64,000 nt of DNA from Haliea sp964022665 (GCA_964022665.1 CAXIDF010000001.1:496001-560000); one strand, 5' to 3'. Positions 17,045-25,939 are shown, counted from the stretch's first letter. Notes: generated from the letters alone by a model not told the origin. Made by a program: numbers and translations.

Positions 17045-17674
17045 ATGCACTCTTTCTTCCCGCCGCTGTTCGGCCTTTTTCTGGCAATCATGGCCTGTGT
17101 AGCGCGCGCTGATGACGCTGACGCCGCTGCGCTGTATGCACCCTGTGCCGCCTGCCACGGCGCCGCGGCCGAGGGCAACGTTGCTCTGCGGGCGCCGCGC
17201 CTCAATCACCTGCGACCGGTCTATATCCTCGCTCAGCTGGACAAGTTCCAACACGGTCTGCGCGGTGGGAAAGAAGCGAGCGTGGCGGCGCAGCAGATGG
17301 CGGAGTCGAGTGAACTGTTGCCGACGGCGGAGCGTTTGCCTGAGCTTGCCTTCTATATCAGCGAATTGACCAGCCTTGCGTCTTCGTCAACGTTGCAGGG
17401 TGGTGACCCGGTTGCAGGTGGCAAGTCATTCATGCGCTTGTGTGGGGCCTGCCACGGCGCCAACGCGGGGGGTAACGTTGCGCTGAACGCGCCGCGCCTG
17501 GCCGGCGCCGATGACTGGTACTTGCTGGCGCAGTTGAAGGCGTTTCGCGAAGGCCAGCGCGGACGACACCGCGAAGATCGCAGCGGCCGGCAAATGCGCA
17601 ATATGGCGGCGATGCTGCGTGACGAGGAGGCGCTACTGGATGTTATCGCCTTTATACGCAGCCAGGAGGAATGA
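17045..17674 (+). CDS. Diheme cytochrome c4-type protein
   Basis: A 209-residue periplasmic cytochrome. Residues 1-22 are a signal peptide (ending VARA|DD). Two c-type heme sites are present: CAACH at 34-38 and CGACH at 133-137, each followed by the GNVALxAPRL block, so the protein is an internal duplication like cytochrome c4. Methionines in each half can serve as axial ligands. Cytochrome c4 carries electrons from the bc1 complex to terminal oxidases. It stands alone between the divergent zinc-ribbon gene and the histone-like gene. Confidence 0.9.
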   Translation: MHSFFPPLFGLFLAIMACVARADDADAAALYAPCAACHGAAAEGNVALRAPRLNHLRPVYILAQLDKFQHGLRGGKEASVAAQQMAESSELLPTAERLPELAFYISELTSLASSSTLQGGDPVAGGKSFMRLCGACHGANAGGNVALNAPRLAGADDWYLLAQLKAFREGQRGRHREDRSGRQMRNMAAMLRDEEALLDVIAFIRSQEE

Positions 17675-17705
17675 GCTTTTTGCCGGGTGTTGCGATGCAT
17701 TGACA

Positions 17706-17721
17706 GCTGAAAGCGTTCAGC
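17706..17721. repeat. Inverted repeat GCTGAA-N4-TTCAGC
   Basis: A perfect six-base inverted repeat with a four-base loop lies 31 bases after the cytochrome c stop. It is not followed by a T run, so it is a weak hairpin or an operator rather than a clear terminator. Confidence 0.4.
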
Positions 17722-17752
17722 TCAACGCCTGAGACAGATCAATAAATAGGCA

Positions 17753-17780
17753 TTGCTTACAGGATAATTCCGCCTACACT
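17753..17780 (+). promoter_or_regulatory. Sigma-70-type promoter of the histone H1-like gene
   Basis: TTGCTT (17753-17758) and TACACT (17775-17780) are separated by 16 bases and lie 41 bases before the histone-like start codon, predicting a leader of about 35 bases. Each hexamer matches consensus at four of six positions. Confidence 0.5.
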
Positions 17781-17820
17781 GAAGGTGTGGTACCCGTTTA
17801 TCCATTAGAGTGAATTGCCC

Positions 17821-18432
17821 ATGCTGGAAAAAGAAATGTCTCAAGCTGTGAAAATGGCTGAGCAGGCGAATAAGAAGGTCGAGCAGCTGCAAAAGAAACT
17901 GCTTTCCGAAACGGAGAAGGCGCACGCCAAGGTCAAATCCGATCTCACAGCGGCACGCAAGAAACACACTGCTGCCAACACGCGGCTGAAAAAGGCGCGC
18001 ACTGCACTGCGTGGCAAGTCGAGTACGGCCAGCCAGAAGCGTGTGGAAGAGCTGGTCAAGCAAGTGCAGGATCTGGCGGAATCAGTAGCCAAAATGGCCA
18101 AAGCCGCCTACGCCTCTTTTGAAAAACTTGTGCCCATCCAGGCTGATCTCGCACTTGAGTCGCGCCGTGCCCAGGCGGCCGATAAAGCCGCGTCCATGGT
18201 GGAAAAGGCGGCGGCGCGGCGCAAGTCTGCAAGCAAGCCGGCAGCGAAAAAGAAGAAAGCTGCCAGCAGCAAAGCCAAAGCGCCAACCAAGCGCAAGACT
18301 GCGGCGAAGAAGACAGCTGTGAAGACGGCGACCGCCAGGAAAAAGGCAGTGGCCAAGAAAGCGCCTGCCAAGAAGGCGGCGCCCAAGAAAACCAGAGCGA
18401 AACGCGCCCCGAAGAAAGCCAGCGCCAGCTGA
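17821..18432 (+). CDS. Histone H1-like / AlgP-like lysine-alanine-rich DNA-binding protein
   Basis: A 203-residue protein in two parts. Residues 1 to about 115 are charged and helical with heptad-like spacing (MAEQANKKVEQLQKKLLSE), probably a coiled coil. From about 120 to the end the chain is almost wholly Lys, Ala, Ser, Thr and Pro in KKA/AKK repeats, like eukaryotic histone H1 tails and Pseudomonas AlgP. Such tails bind DNA without sequence specificity, so a nucleoid or regulatory role is inferred. The ATG 17821 is preferred over a TTG two codons earlier. A putative promoter sits just upstream and a hairpin just downstream. Confidence 0.85.
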   Translation: MLEKEMSQAVKMAEQANKKVEQLQKKLLSETEKAHAKVKSDLTAARKKHTAANTRLKKARTALRGKSSTASQKRVEELVKQVQDLAESVAKMAKAAYASFEKLVPIQADLALESRRAQAADKAASMVEKAAARRKSASKPAAKKKKAASSKAKAPTKRKTAAKKTAVKTATARKKAVAKKAPAKKAAPKKTRAKRAPKKASAS

Positions 18433-18447
18433 ATCGCGTAAGGCACT

Positions 18448-18479
18448 CCGCGCCTCTGTGCCAGGGCAGAGAGGTGCGG
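18448..18479. terminator. Hairpin between convergent genes, possible terminator
   Basis: A 14-base stem (18448-18461 with 18466-18479; one G-T pair and one mismatch) with a four-base loop lies between the histone-like gene and the convergent sugar dehydrogenase gene. No T run follows on either strand, so termination is only suggested by position and stability. Confidence 0.45.
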
Positions 18480-18483
18480 CGTA

Positions 18484-19584
18484 TCAGCGCTCCGGTGTCA
18501 CCCGAATCAGGGCGCCGTCCTCCGCATCGGTGAGCAGATACACAAAGCCGTCGGAGCCTTCCTTTACATCCCTGATTCGCTCGCCCAGCTCCGCAAACAA
18601 CGGTGCTTCATCCACAATGGCACCATCCTCCAGGCTGAGCAGGCGCACTTCTTTGTCTACCAGCGCGCCCACCAGCAGCTTGCCCTGCCAGGCGGGGAAC
18701 TTGTCACCGCCATACCAGGCGAAGCCAGACGGCGCGATGCTCGGTACCCAGTAGTGTAGGGGCTGTGCCATGCCGGGCAGTTGTGTGAAAGGCGACACAT
18801 AGGCGCCACTGTAGTCCACACCATGGGTGGCCGCAGGCCAGCCATAGTTGCTGGCGGCCTGCAGTACATTCACTTCGTCACCACCTTTCGGGCCGTGTTC
18901 ATGCAGGTACACAGTGCCGTTGCTGCGATCCAGCGTGAGGCCCTGCGGGTTGCGGTGACCGAGCGTCCACACGCGCTCGCTGCCGGTGGTGTGAAACGGG
19001 TTGTCTGCGGGCACGCTGCCATCATCCAGGATGCGCAATACCTTGCCCAACTCGTTGCTGCCGTTTTGCGCCTGCTCGCGGAAATCAAAACCGTCGCCCG
19101 TGGCCAGCAGCAGGCTGTTGTCGGGCAGGAACAACAGTCGCCCACCGTAGTGCTGTGCCGTGTTCTTCCTGTCGCTTACCCACAGGATATCCGCACCCGC
19201 GACCAGCGTGTCGCCTTCCAGTCGGGCGCGGTAGATGGCCGTGCCATTGGCCGCGCTGTCGCCCTTGGCGTAGCTGAGGTACACCAGCTGATTGGTGGCA
19301 AACTGCGGGTGTAGCAGGATGTCGAAAAAGCCGCCCTGGCCTGCCACAAACGTGTGCGGCACGCCGCCAATGGCCGTTCGCTCGCTGCCGTCGGCGCTGA
19401 TATGCAGAAGCGTGCCCCCGCGCTCAGTGACCAGGAAGCTGGCGTCGGGCAATTGCGCAACGGACCAGGGGTGCTGCAGACCCTCTGCGAGAGGCTCAAG
19501 CTGATAGTCTGCGGCGGTGGCGCGCAGGCTCAGCCAAAGTGCGGCAAGAGCGAGAAAGCGAAAGGTGACAGAGACAACAGGCAT
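18484..19584 (-). CDS. PQQ-dependent soluble aldose sugar dehydrogenase-like protein (YliI type)
   Basis: A 366-residue periplasmic protein of the glucose/sorbosone dehydrogenase family (GSDH), a six-bladed beta-propeller that uses PQQ. Residues 1 to about 22 form a signal peptide ending ATA|AD. Family blocks include HPWSVAQLPD, HNPQGLTLD-like RNPQGLTLD, HEHGPKGGDEVN (metal/PQQ region) and PSGFAWYGGDKFP. Members oxidise aldose sugars to lactones. I chose ATG 19584 (MPVVSVTF) with Shine-Dalgarno AAGGAAAAG; longer starts run into the neighbouring membrane-protein gene on the other strand. PQQ synthesis genes are not in this window. Confidence 0.88.
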   Translation of the reverse strand: MPVVSVTFRFLALAALWLSLRATAADYQLEPLAEGLQHPWSVAQLPDASFLVTERGGTLLHISADGSERTAIGGVPHTFVAGQGGFFDILLHPQFATNQLVYLSYAKGDSAANGTAIYRARLEGDTLVAGADILWVSDRKNTAQHYGGRLLFLPDNSLLLATGDGFDFREQAQNGSNELGKVLRILDDGSVPADNPFHTTGSERVWTLGHRNPQGLTLDRSNGTVYLHEHGPKGGDEVNVLQAASNYGWPAATHGVDYSGAYVSPFTQLPGMAQPLHYWVPSIAPSGFAWYGGDKFPAWQGKLLVGALVDKEVRLLSLEDGAIVDEAPLFAELGERIRDVKEGSDGFVYLLTDAEDGALIRVTPER

Positions 19585-19647
19585 GGGCTTTTCCTTTGCG
19601 GGGCGCCGGGTCATTATAAACACTCCCTGCACTACCGGTAGTCGTCC

Positions 19648-20091
19648 ATGATTCGTGTCCTGAAAGCTTTTTTCCCCGCAGTGTTGCTCGCTTACGTAAC
19701 CGCCAGCCTGCTCGCCACGCAGACGGTGCTCGCCAATCTCGGCGATATGGGGGTGGTCGTGCCCTTGGCGGTGCGGCTGGAGGCCAGCCTGCACGACCTG
19801 CTCGGCATGATCGCCTATCTGCTGCTTATCCTGCTTGCCTTCGTGCTGGCGATGCCCGTGGCGGCGGGCCTGGTGCGGGCGCACCGAGTGCCGGGGCCGA
19901 GGGTTTTCTGGTTTACCCTCGCCGGGTTTGTCGGCGTGCTGATGCTGCATCTGATCATGCGGGAGGTGCTGGGCATCTGGGTTATCGCCGCGGCGCGGGA
20001 GTGGACCGGCCTGCTGTTGCAGTGCAGTGCGGGCGCGCTGGGAGGGTGGCTGTTCAGCATTATGAGCAAAGCACACCCAGCGCAAGCCTGA
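19648..20091 (+). CDS. Small integral membrane protein of unknown function
   Basis: A 147-residue protein with four predicted membrane helices (about 5-27, 50-72, 85-105 and 120-140). A conserved-looking MREVLGIWVIAAAREW segment lies between the last two. I do not recognise a family. It lies 63 bases from the divergent sugar dehydrogenase start and ends 16 bases before the convergent hemN. High hydrophobicity and codon use like its neighbours support it being a real gene. Confidence 0.65.
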   Translation: MIRVLKAFFPAVLLAYVTASLLATQTVLANLGDMGVVVPLAVRLEASLHDLLGMIAYLLLILLAFVLAMPVAAGLVRAHRVPGPRVFWFTLAGFVGVLMLHLIMREVLGIWVIAAAREWTGLLLQCSAGALGGWLFSIMSKAHPAQA

Positions 20092-20107
20092 GCCCGGAGA
20101 GTGTGCC

Positions 20108-21526
20108 CTAGATGATGCGCGAGAACCGGCTCCCGGTGAGCTGCGTGTGGTCGATATAGGCGTCAAACTCCATGCACAGGCGGCGCACCAGCAGTCGCCC
20201 GGCGGGTAGTACGCGAATACCACCCGGGTGCAGATCGATCAGGCCGTCGCGCGCCAGTGCCGGCAATCGTTCCAGCTCTTGAGCAAAATAGTCGCGAAAA
20301 CATATGCCGAACTGTTCTTCGATGACGGTGTAGTCCAGAGCAAAGTTGCAGATGAGCTCATTGATCACTGCCTTGCGCAGCAGGTCGTCGTCGGTGAGGG
20401 TGATACGCTTCGCCAGCGGCAGCTGGCCCGCCTCGATCGCGCGGGTATAGGACGCCACATCCTTGTGGTTCTGGAAGTGGTTGTTGCCGAGCGCATTGAT
20501 GGCAGACACGCCAAAGGCCAGCAGATCGCAGTCCTTGTGTGTGGAGTAGCCCTGGAAGTTGCGGTGCAGCGTGCCCTGCATCTGGGCGAGGGCCAGTTCG
20601 TCTCCGGGGAGAGCGAAATGGTCCATGCCGATGTATTCGTAGCCGGCTGCCAACAACTGCTCAATGCTCTGGTGCAGGATGGCCATTTTCACGGCCGGCT
20701 CGGGCAGTTGCCGTTCGTCAATCTGGCGCTGCGTTTTGAACATCTGTGGCATGTGCGCATAGTTGAACAGTGAGAGGCGGTCCGGCCGCAGGGCGATGAC
20801 CTGTTCAAGCGTGCGGGCAAAGGAGTTTTCGCTCTGGCGCGGCAGCCCGTAAATCAGGTCCATGCTCAGCGACTTGAAGTGCTCGGCGCGAATGGCGGCC
20901 ACCAGCGCCTTGACTTCATCCACACTGTTGAAGCGATTGACGGCCTGCTGCACGTCCGCATCAAAATCCTGTACGCCCATGCTCACGCGGTTGAAACCCA
21001 GACGGCGCAGGTGCGCGATACGGGTGGTAGCCATACCGCCCGGGTGGATTTCGATGGAGAACTCGCCGCTGTCGTCATCTGCCAGGTGGAAGTGGCGCTG
21101 GGTCTGTGCCATCAATTCCTGCATCTCGGCATCCGAGATATAGGTGGGCGTGCCGCCGCCCCAGTGCAGCTGGCGCACCGTGCGACCCGGGTTCACATGC
21201 TCCGCCTGCAGCGCGATTTCCCGGTATAGCACCTGCAGGTAGTCGGTTGCCCGTTGCCGGTTTGCAGTGATGATCTTGTTGCAGGCGCAGTAGTAGCAGA
21301 CGGTGTTGCAGAACGGGATATGAAAATACAGCGACAGCGGTGCACTCGACACGTTGCTGGCCTTTATCGCTTCGTGCCACAGCGAATCGCTGACATCCTC
21401 CTCAAACTGGGCGGCGGTCGGGTACGAGGTATAGCGCGGCCCCGCGAGGTTGTAGCGGGCGATCAGCGCTGGGTCCCACAGGGAGTCGCCGGTCAATTGG
21501 GGTTGAGCCACGTGTAGCGCGGTCAT
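20108..21526 (-). CDS. hemN: Oxygen-independent coproporphyrinogen III oxidase
   Basis: A 472-residue radical SAM enzyme. The 4Fe-4S motif is FCNTVCYYCAC near residue 70, preceded by SLYFHIPFC, and the HemN-specific GGGTPTYIS and IEIHPGGM segments follow. It decarboxylates coproporphyrinogen III to protoporphyrinogen IX without oxygen, so it supplies heme during oxygen limitation. The C-terminal HemN domain (FGVSAINALG to YAQELERL) is complete, and length matches E. coli HemN (457), unlike the shorter HemW. Its promoter carries a near-perfect Anr/FNR box, so induction by low oxygen is expected. Confidence 0.96.
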   Translation of the reverse strand: MTALHVAQPQLTGDSLWDPALIARYNLAGPRYTSYPTAAQFEEDVSDSLWHEAIKASNVSSAPLSLYFHIPFCNTVCYYCACNKIITANRQRATDYLQVLYREIALQAEHVNPGRTVRQLHWGGGTPTYISDAEMQELMAQTQRHFHLADDDSGEFSIEIHPGGMATTRIAHLRRLGFNRVSMGVQDFDADVQQAVNRFNSVDEVKALVAAIRAEHFKSLSMDLIYGLPRQSENSFARTLEQVIALRPDRLSLFNYAHMPQMFKTQRQIDERQLPEPAVKMAILHQSIEQLLAAGYEYIGMDHFALPGDELALAQMQGTLHRNFQGYSTHKDCDLLAFGVSAINALGNNHFQNHKDVASYTRAIEAGQLPLAKRITLTDDDLLRKAVINELICNFALDYTVIEEQFGICFRDYFAQELERLPALARDGLIDLHPGGIRVLPAGRLLVRRLCMEFDAYIDHTQLTGSRFSRII

Positions 21527-21557
21527 GTTGCCTAGCCTGTTGCAGAATCAGCGCGCA

Positions 21558-21599
21558 GTGTAATGCGTGCGTGCCCGCAACCTGTTGACCTGCATCAAA
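21558..21599 (-). promoter_or_regulatory. Anr/FNR-type class II promoter of hemN
   Basis: Read on the minus strand, TTGATGCAGGTCAA (21599-21586) matches the FNR/Anr consensus TTGATnnnnATCAA at nine of ten defined bases. A -10-like TACACT (21563-21558) is centred 32 bases downstream, exactly the geometry of a class II FNR promoter with the box at -41.5. The predicted transcript starts near 21551, 25 bases before the hemN ATG. Anr control of hemN is known in Pseudomonas. Confidence 0.82.
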
Positions 21600-21611
21600 C
21601 CATCGCGTGGC

Positions 21612-24473
21612 TCAGCGCTCCCTGGGCACGCCGTGAGACTCGGAGGCCACCTTGGCGTTGACATCAGGGCCGCTCGGCAAGCGGATGAAATGTTCAACCG
21701 GAAAGTCGAGCGCATCGCGGTCGCGGTCGAGCACGATCAACCCGGGCTCGTCGGTGGTCAGCCAGGCGCCACAGGCCTCGCCCGCATCGCAAATGAACAG
21801 GTCGTTGTCGGCGTCAGTGCCAGCAAATACCTGGTAGGTGCCGTCCGGCAGGTCCTGGAAGCGGAAGACATAGCGGCCCGCCTCCGCGCGCGCCACGCTT
21901 TGTGCAATCGCGGCGTCCGTGGCGGGGTCGTAGACGATGATGTAGAGCACTCCGACGTCCGCCACTGCGGCATCGCCCACGGAGAGCAGCGCACGAACCT
22001 GCAGGCTATTGGCACTGGAGCGCGCGCTCACCGTGGCGGAATAGAGACCGTCAGCTAGGCCACTGCGGTCAACCTGCAGCCGGTAGCGGCCCAGACCAGC
22101 GGCATCGACCTCCAGCGCGCTGACGCTGAGCCAGCTGGCATCGCTGTCGAGACCCAGCACCTGCAGGTCGCCACTGCCGCCGTTGCTGAGGGTGATGTCC
22201 AGTTGCTCCCTGGCACCACCAAAGTTGAGCGACTGGCTGGACGCGCGCAAGGTGGCAGGCGGCGTGAACGTCTCGCCGATACTGGCCAGCGCAGCTTCCA
22301 CCGCCTTGCGTGCGTTCACCAGTCCGTGGCCGTACAGATCGTCGCGGCCAGCGCTGCCGAGGTCGTCGGTGAGGCTGCCGCTCTGCAGCAGGGATTCCAG
22401 CTGCGCCCCGTCCAGCTGCGGATTGATACTCTTCATGAGCGCGATAACGCCCGACACATGCGGTGCGGCCATCGAGGTGCCATTGAGAAAGGTGTAGGCG
22501 AACTCCGCGCCGCCCGCGTCGGCGGAGCCGCTGGTGCTGAGGATACCGTCCGGGTAGCCATCGCCGTTGAAATCGGTGCTGCCATCACCACCGGGCGCGC
22601 TGATGTCGATGGAGGTGCCGCGGTTGCTGTAGCTGGCAATCTCGCGCTGTGCGTCTACCGCAGCGACGGAAATAACCCCGTCGTATGCCGCCGGATAGGC
22701 CGGTGCTTGGGTGGCCTCGTTGCCGGCCGAGGCCACCACGATGGTGCCGCGTTCGCGCAACTCGCGGTACAGGGCCTGATTCATCTGGCTGAAACCCTCA
22801 CCGCTCAGGCTCAAGTTGATGACCGCCGCCGCGGCGGGGGGGAAGGTGCCGGAGTCGTTGGCGAGACCGGCGGCGAAGCGCACGGCTTGTGCCACGTCGT
22901 AGGACGTGCCGCCCCCGTCATCGAGTGCCCGCAGGGGCATCACGCGAGCGCCCCAGGCGACGCCGCTGACGCCAATGCGGTTGTTGCCCCGCGCCGCCAC
23001 GGTGCCAGCAACGTGTGTGCCGTGAAAGCGGCTATTGCCCGGGTTGCCGCGGTTACCCGGGTCCTCGGGGTCGGGGTCGATACCGTCGCCATCGGCTGCG
23101 GGGTCGCGCACGAAGTCGTAGCCTGCCACCAACTGGCCCGCCAGATCGGGGTGATTGGACAGGATGCCGGTATCAATGACCGCGACGACGACGCCGGGAT
23201 CGCCAATGGTCACATCCCAGGCTGCGGGCAGACCAATCAGCGGGTAGTGCCATTGCAGATCGTAGGCGCTGTCGTTCGGCTCCAGCGCGGTGTGCAGACG
23301 GTAATTGGGTTCAACGTGACGTACGTCAGGCTGCCGGCGCAGTTGCTTGACGCTGATGAGCGTCTCCCAGCGCTCGCGGCGGGCGCTGTTCTGGAAATCG
23401 TTTTTGCGGCGCGCAGCCGTGCCCAGCCGCTGTCGTTCCGCCTGACCGGCCAGAATTTCCAGCAGACGCGCGCGGCCGGGGCCGCCAGCACGTTGCTGCA
23501 TACCCATCTGGTAGGCCAGATCGGCGTGGAAGAAGCCCGGCGCGAGGATCTCGCTTTCCGCGAATTCCACGATGATTTCGCCGGGCACCAGCTCGGCATC
23601 CGTGCGCGGTGCGCTGTCGAGTGCCGGGCTGCCAACCGCCAGGATATAGTTGGTTGCACCGAGAAACGCCGTCACATTCACCAGGTAAGTGCCGTTTTCC
23701 GGCGCCGTAACCGCTTCGATTTCGCCGGTCTCCACCGAGAAGTCGATCACTTCTCCCGCCTCGTTGTAGAGATACAGGTCCGCATCCGCGTGTTCAAAGT
23801 CCGCGACCAGCAAGGTCACCGACTGGGCCGCCAGTAGCTCCAGGCGGAAATAGTCGTCGATGTCACCCCTGAGTTGCGAGCGTCCCTCGGCCCCTGTCCC
23901 CGGTTGGTTGATATAGCCGCCCAAGGTTACCGGGTTGGCGAGCGCTTGTGCCCTGCCCGGCGTATCGTTTGGCGTGTAGAGGCTGGCGGTGTCGTTGGTG
24001 TCGCCGTCCACCGCCTGATTGCTGGAGGCGAGCACGGTGCCGCTCAGGTCCCAGCGGCTGACTGCCTCCCCTATGACCGTAATACTGGCGGATGCACTGG
24101 CGCTCGCCCCCTGGTTGTCGGTCACGCTCAGCGAAAAAGCGAGGACGGTGTCGGCGCCAACGGCGGGCGCTGTGAAGCGGGCGGTGGCCGTTTCCTCGCC
24201 GACAATGGCCACGGTCGGGCCTTGTGTCTGGCGCCATTGATAGCGGCTGATACTTCCATCGGTGTCACGCGAGCCGCTGCCTTCGAGCGTAACCTCGCTG
24301 CCACCTGCCACGGAAGAGGGGCCCGTTACCTGTGCAATGGGCGGTTGATTGGCGGCGGGCTGGGTTGCACCGCCGCCCCCACCGCCGCCGCACGCCGCGA
24401 GCAATGCGGTCAGCCAGAGCCCGCAGAAGAGCCTGGTGCCCAATTGGCTGACGCTGTGGTTGTGCTGTGGCAT
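21612..24473 (-). CDS. Multidomain S8 (subtilisin-like) serine protease, lipoprotein
   Basis: A 953-residue secreted protease. A lipobox LAAC places the lipid-modified Cys at residue 28, followed by a seven-glycine linker. Then come a PKD/Ig-like domain (about 40-135), a pre-peptidase C-terminal-like domain (about 165-285), a propeptide-like segment (PGEIIVEFAES) and the S8 catalytic domain with Asp434 (DTG), His484 (HGTHVAG) and Ser667 (GTSMAAP). The C-terminal part is beta-rich and contains CDAGEACG, perhaps a disulfide. It should sit on the outer membrane and degrade external protein. The order, with PKD and PPC domains before the catalytic unit, is less common than C-terminal placement. 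Confidence 0.93.
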   Translation of the reverse strand: MPQHNHSVSQLGTRLFCGLWLTALLAACGGGGGGGATQPAANQPPIAQVTGPSSVAGGSEVTLEGSGSRDTDGSISRYQWRQTQGPTVAIVGEETATARFTAPAVGADTVLAFSLSVTDNQGASASASASITVIGEAVSRWDLSGTVLASSNQAVDGDTNDTASLYTPNDTPGRAQALANPVTLGGYINQPGTGAEGRSQLRGDIDDYFRLELLAAQSVTLLVADFEHADADLYLYNEAGEVIDFSVETGEIEAVTAPENGTYLVNVTAFLGATNYILAVGSPALDSAPRTDAELVPGEIIVEFAESEILAPGFFHADLAYQMGMQQRAGGPGRARLLEILAGQAERQRLGTAARRKNDFQNSARRERWETLISVKQLRRQPDVRHVEPNYRLHTALEPNDSAYDLQWHYPLIGLPAAWDVTIGDPGVVVAVIDTGILSNHPDLAGQLVAGYDFVRDPAADGDGIDPDPEDPGNRGNPGNSRFHGTHVAGTVAARGNNRIGVSGVAWGARVMPLRALDDGGGTSYDVAQAVRFAAGLANDSGTFPPAAAAVINLSLSGEGFSQMNQALYRELRERGTIVVASAGNEATQAPAYPAAYDGVISVAAVDAQREIASYSNRGTSIDISAPGGDGSTDFNGDGYPDGILSTSGSADAGGAEFAYTFLNGTSMAAPHVSGVIALMKSINPQLDGAQLESLLQSGSLTDDLGSAGRDDLYGHGLVNARKAVEAALASIGETFTPPATLRASSQSLNFGGAREQLDITLSNGGSGDLQVLGLDSDASWLSVSALEVDAAGLGRYRLQVDRSGLADGLYSATVSARSSANSLQVRALLSVGDAAVADVGVLYIIVYDPATDAAIAQSVARAEAGRYVFRFQDLPDGTYQVFAGTDADNDLFICDAGEACGAWLTTDEPGLIVLDRDRDALDFPVEHFIRLPSGPDVNAKVASESHGVPRER

Positions 24474-24632
24474 GTTGAGGCTTCCTGCGAGTGTGCCCAG
24501 CAGTATAGCGACAAATTCCGGCCTGCAACCCCGCGGGTTGGCGTGTCTCTTTCATCGTCTGATTCCGTCCAGCCACTGCCCAGGAAAAGCCGTGGATTTG
24601 TTGCTTTTGGAAAGGCATTGCTCTAATTTGTA

Positions 24633-24642
24633 CACACGTGTG
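24633..24642. promoter_or_regulatory. CACACGTGTG palindrome upstream of the catabolic operon
   Basis: A perfect ten-base palindrome lies just upstream of a putative promoter for the amidohydrolase operon, a suitable place for a regulator site. No regulator gene is adjacent. Confidence 0.4.
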
Positions 24643-24648
24643 CAATTT

Positions 24649-24677
24649 TTGTGCAGCGCCCATTCATCAACAATAAT
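24649..24677 (+). promoter_or_regulatory. Putative promoter of the amidohydrolase-Rieske operon
   Basis: TTGTGC (24649-24654) and AATAAT (24672-24677) are separated by 17 bases and lie 30 bases before the first start codon. The -10 matches five of six consensus bases; the -35 only three. Confidence 0.4.
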
Positions 24678-24706
24678 GCAATGGTTATTTGCAGAGAGAG
24701 AAGGTC

Positions 24707-25939
24707 ATGTCCGATAAATTGATAGTGGTATCGTCCGACTGCCACGCCGGCCTCCATATCGCCGACTACAAGCCCTATGTTGAGTCCAAGTATCACGACA
24801 TCATGGACACCGCCGTGCCGGTGCAAATCGAGATCACGGACAAGGCAGAACAAAGCTTCCTGATCAAGGAAATCAACGATGCCTGGCGCGAGCCCATCAA
24901 GAAGCAGCTCACCGGTGCATGGGACTACAACGAGCGCATCGCCATGCTGGAGCAGGATGGCATTGCGGCTGAGGTGATTTTCCCCGACGGCATCACTGAG
25001 ATGAACACGCCACCTTTTGGTGCGGGGCTGGGGCTTTCGCCGCGCAATGCGGTGCCGGAACTGCAGTGGGCGGGCGCGATGGCCCACAACCGCTGGTTGG
25101 CCGAGTTTTGCGCCAACGACCCGGCCCGGCATATCGGTGTCGCCTCCATTCCCCTGTTGTGGGATGTCCAGCAGGCGGTGGACGCCGTGCGCTGGTGCGT
25201 CGACAACGGCCTGAAGTCCGTGATGATCCCGACGCTCTGGGGTGACAATGACCCCTACCACCATGTGAAGTACGACCCGTTCTGGGAAGTGTGCCAAGAG
25301 CTGGGCGTGATTGTTCATTTTCACTCGGGGCCAGCACCGCAGCCCGAGTACTTTGGCGAGCAGTGGCCAATGGAAGACCTGAGCGACAAGTTGCCGGGTG
25401 CCATGGGCATTTACGTGTCCGAAGTGATGTGGTGGTTGTATCGCCCACTCACGTTCATGATCTGGGGCGGCGTTTTCGAGCGGTTCCCGCGGCTGAAGGT
25501 CGTGCTCACCGAGGGGGGGACGGTGTTTATGCTGCCACCCTGGCTGCGTTTGCTGGATCACAACTATTTTGATGTGCAGTTCTCGGCCAAGCTGGGCGAC
25601 TTCCGCAGTCACTTGTCCATGTCCCCGGGCGAATATTTCCAGCGTAACGTCGCCGTTGGTGCCTCCTGCGTGCCGCGCGCGGACATTGAACTACGCAATA
25701 TCATCGGCATCGACAAGATGATGTGGGGTAGCGACTATCCGCACCCAGAAGGGACCTGGCCGCACACGCAGGAGTATTACCTCAATACATTTGCCGGCAT
25801 CCCGGAGACGGACGGACGCAAGATCCTCGGCGAAAACGCCATTGCCTGGTACGGCCTCGATCGCGCTCGCTTGCAGGCTGTGGCCGACAAAATCGGCCCC
25901 AGCAGCGCTATTTTCCACGCGACGGGAGAAGCTGCATGA
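24707..25939 (+). CDS. Amidohydrolase-2 family protein (ACMSD-like metal-dependent hydrolase/decarboxylase)
   Basis: A 410-residue TIM-barrel protein of the amidohydrolase_2 family. SSDCHAG near the N-terminus occupies the position of the first metal ligands, IVHFHSGP holds the middle histidine, and MWGSDYPHPEGTWP near residue 345 carries the conserved Asp. The family contains decarboxylases and C-C hydrolases acting on aromatic or ring-cleavage acids. The start ATG 24707 has Shine-Dalgarno GAGAGAGAAGG. The gene leads a four-gene operon and overlaps the Rieske gene as ATGA, so the two are translationally coupled and probably act in one pathway. The substrate is unknown. Confidence 0.88.
   Translation: MSDKLIVVSSDCHAGLHIADYKPYVESKYHDIMDTAVPVQIEITDKAEQSFLIKEINDAWREPIKKQLTGAWDYNERIAMLEQDGIAAEVIFPDGITEMNTPPFGAGLGLSPRNAVPELQWAGAMAHNRWLAEFCANDPARHIGVASIPLLWDVQQAVDAVRWCVDNGLKSVMIPTLWGDNDPYHHVKYDPFWEVCQELGVIVHFHSGPAPQPEYFGEQWPMEDLSDKLPGAMGIYVSEVMWWLYRPLTFMIWGGVFERFPRLKVVLTEGGTVFMLPPWLRLLDHNYFDVQFSAKLGDFRSHLSMSPGEYFQRNVAVGASCVPRADIELRNIIGIDKMMWGSDYPHPEGTWPHTQEYYLNTFAGIPETDGRKILGENAIAWYGLDRARLQAVADKIGPSSAIFHATGEAA

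Noticed and set aside
22203..23837. Long plus-strand reading frame of 544 codons opposite the S8 protease
   Set aside because: It mirrors a well-supported gene in high-GC DNA, has Arg/Ala/Gly-rich sequence without a recognisable domain, and no plausible start signal.
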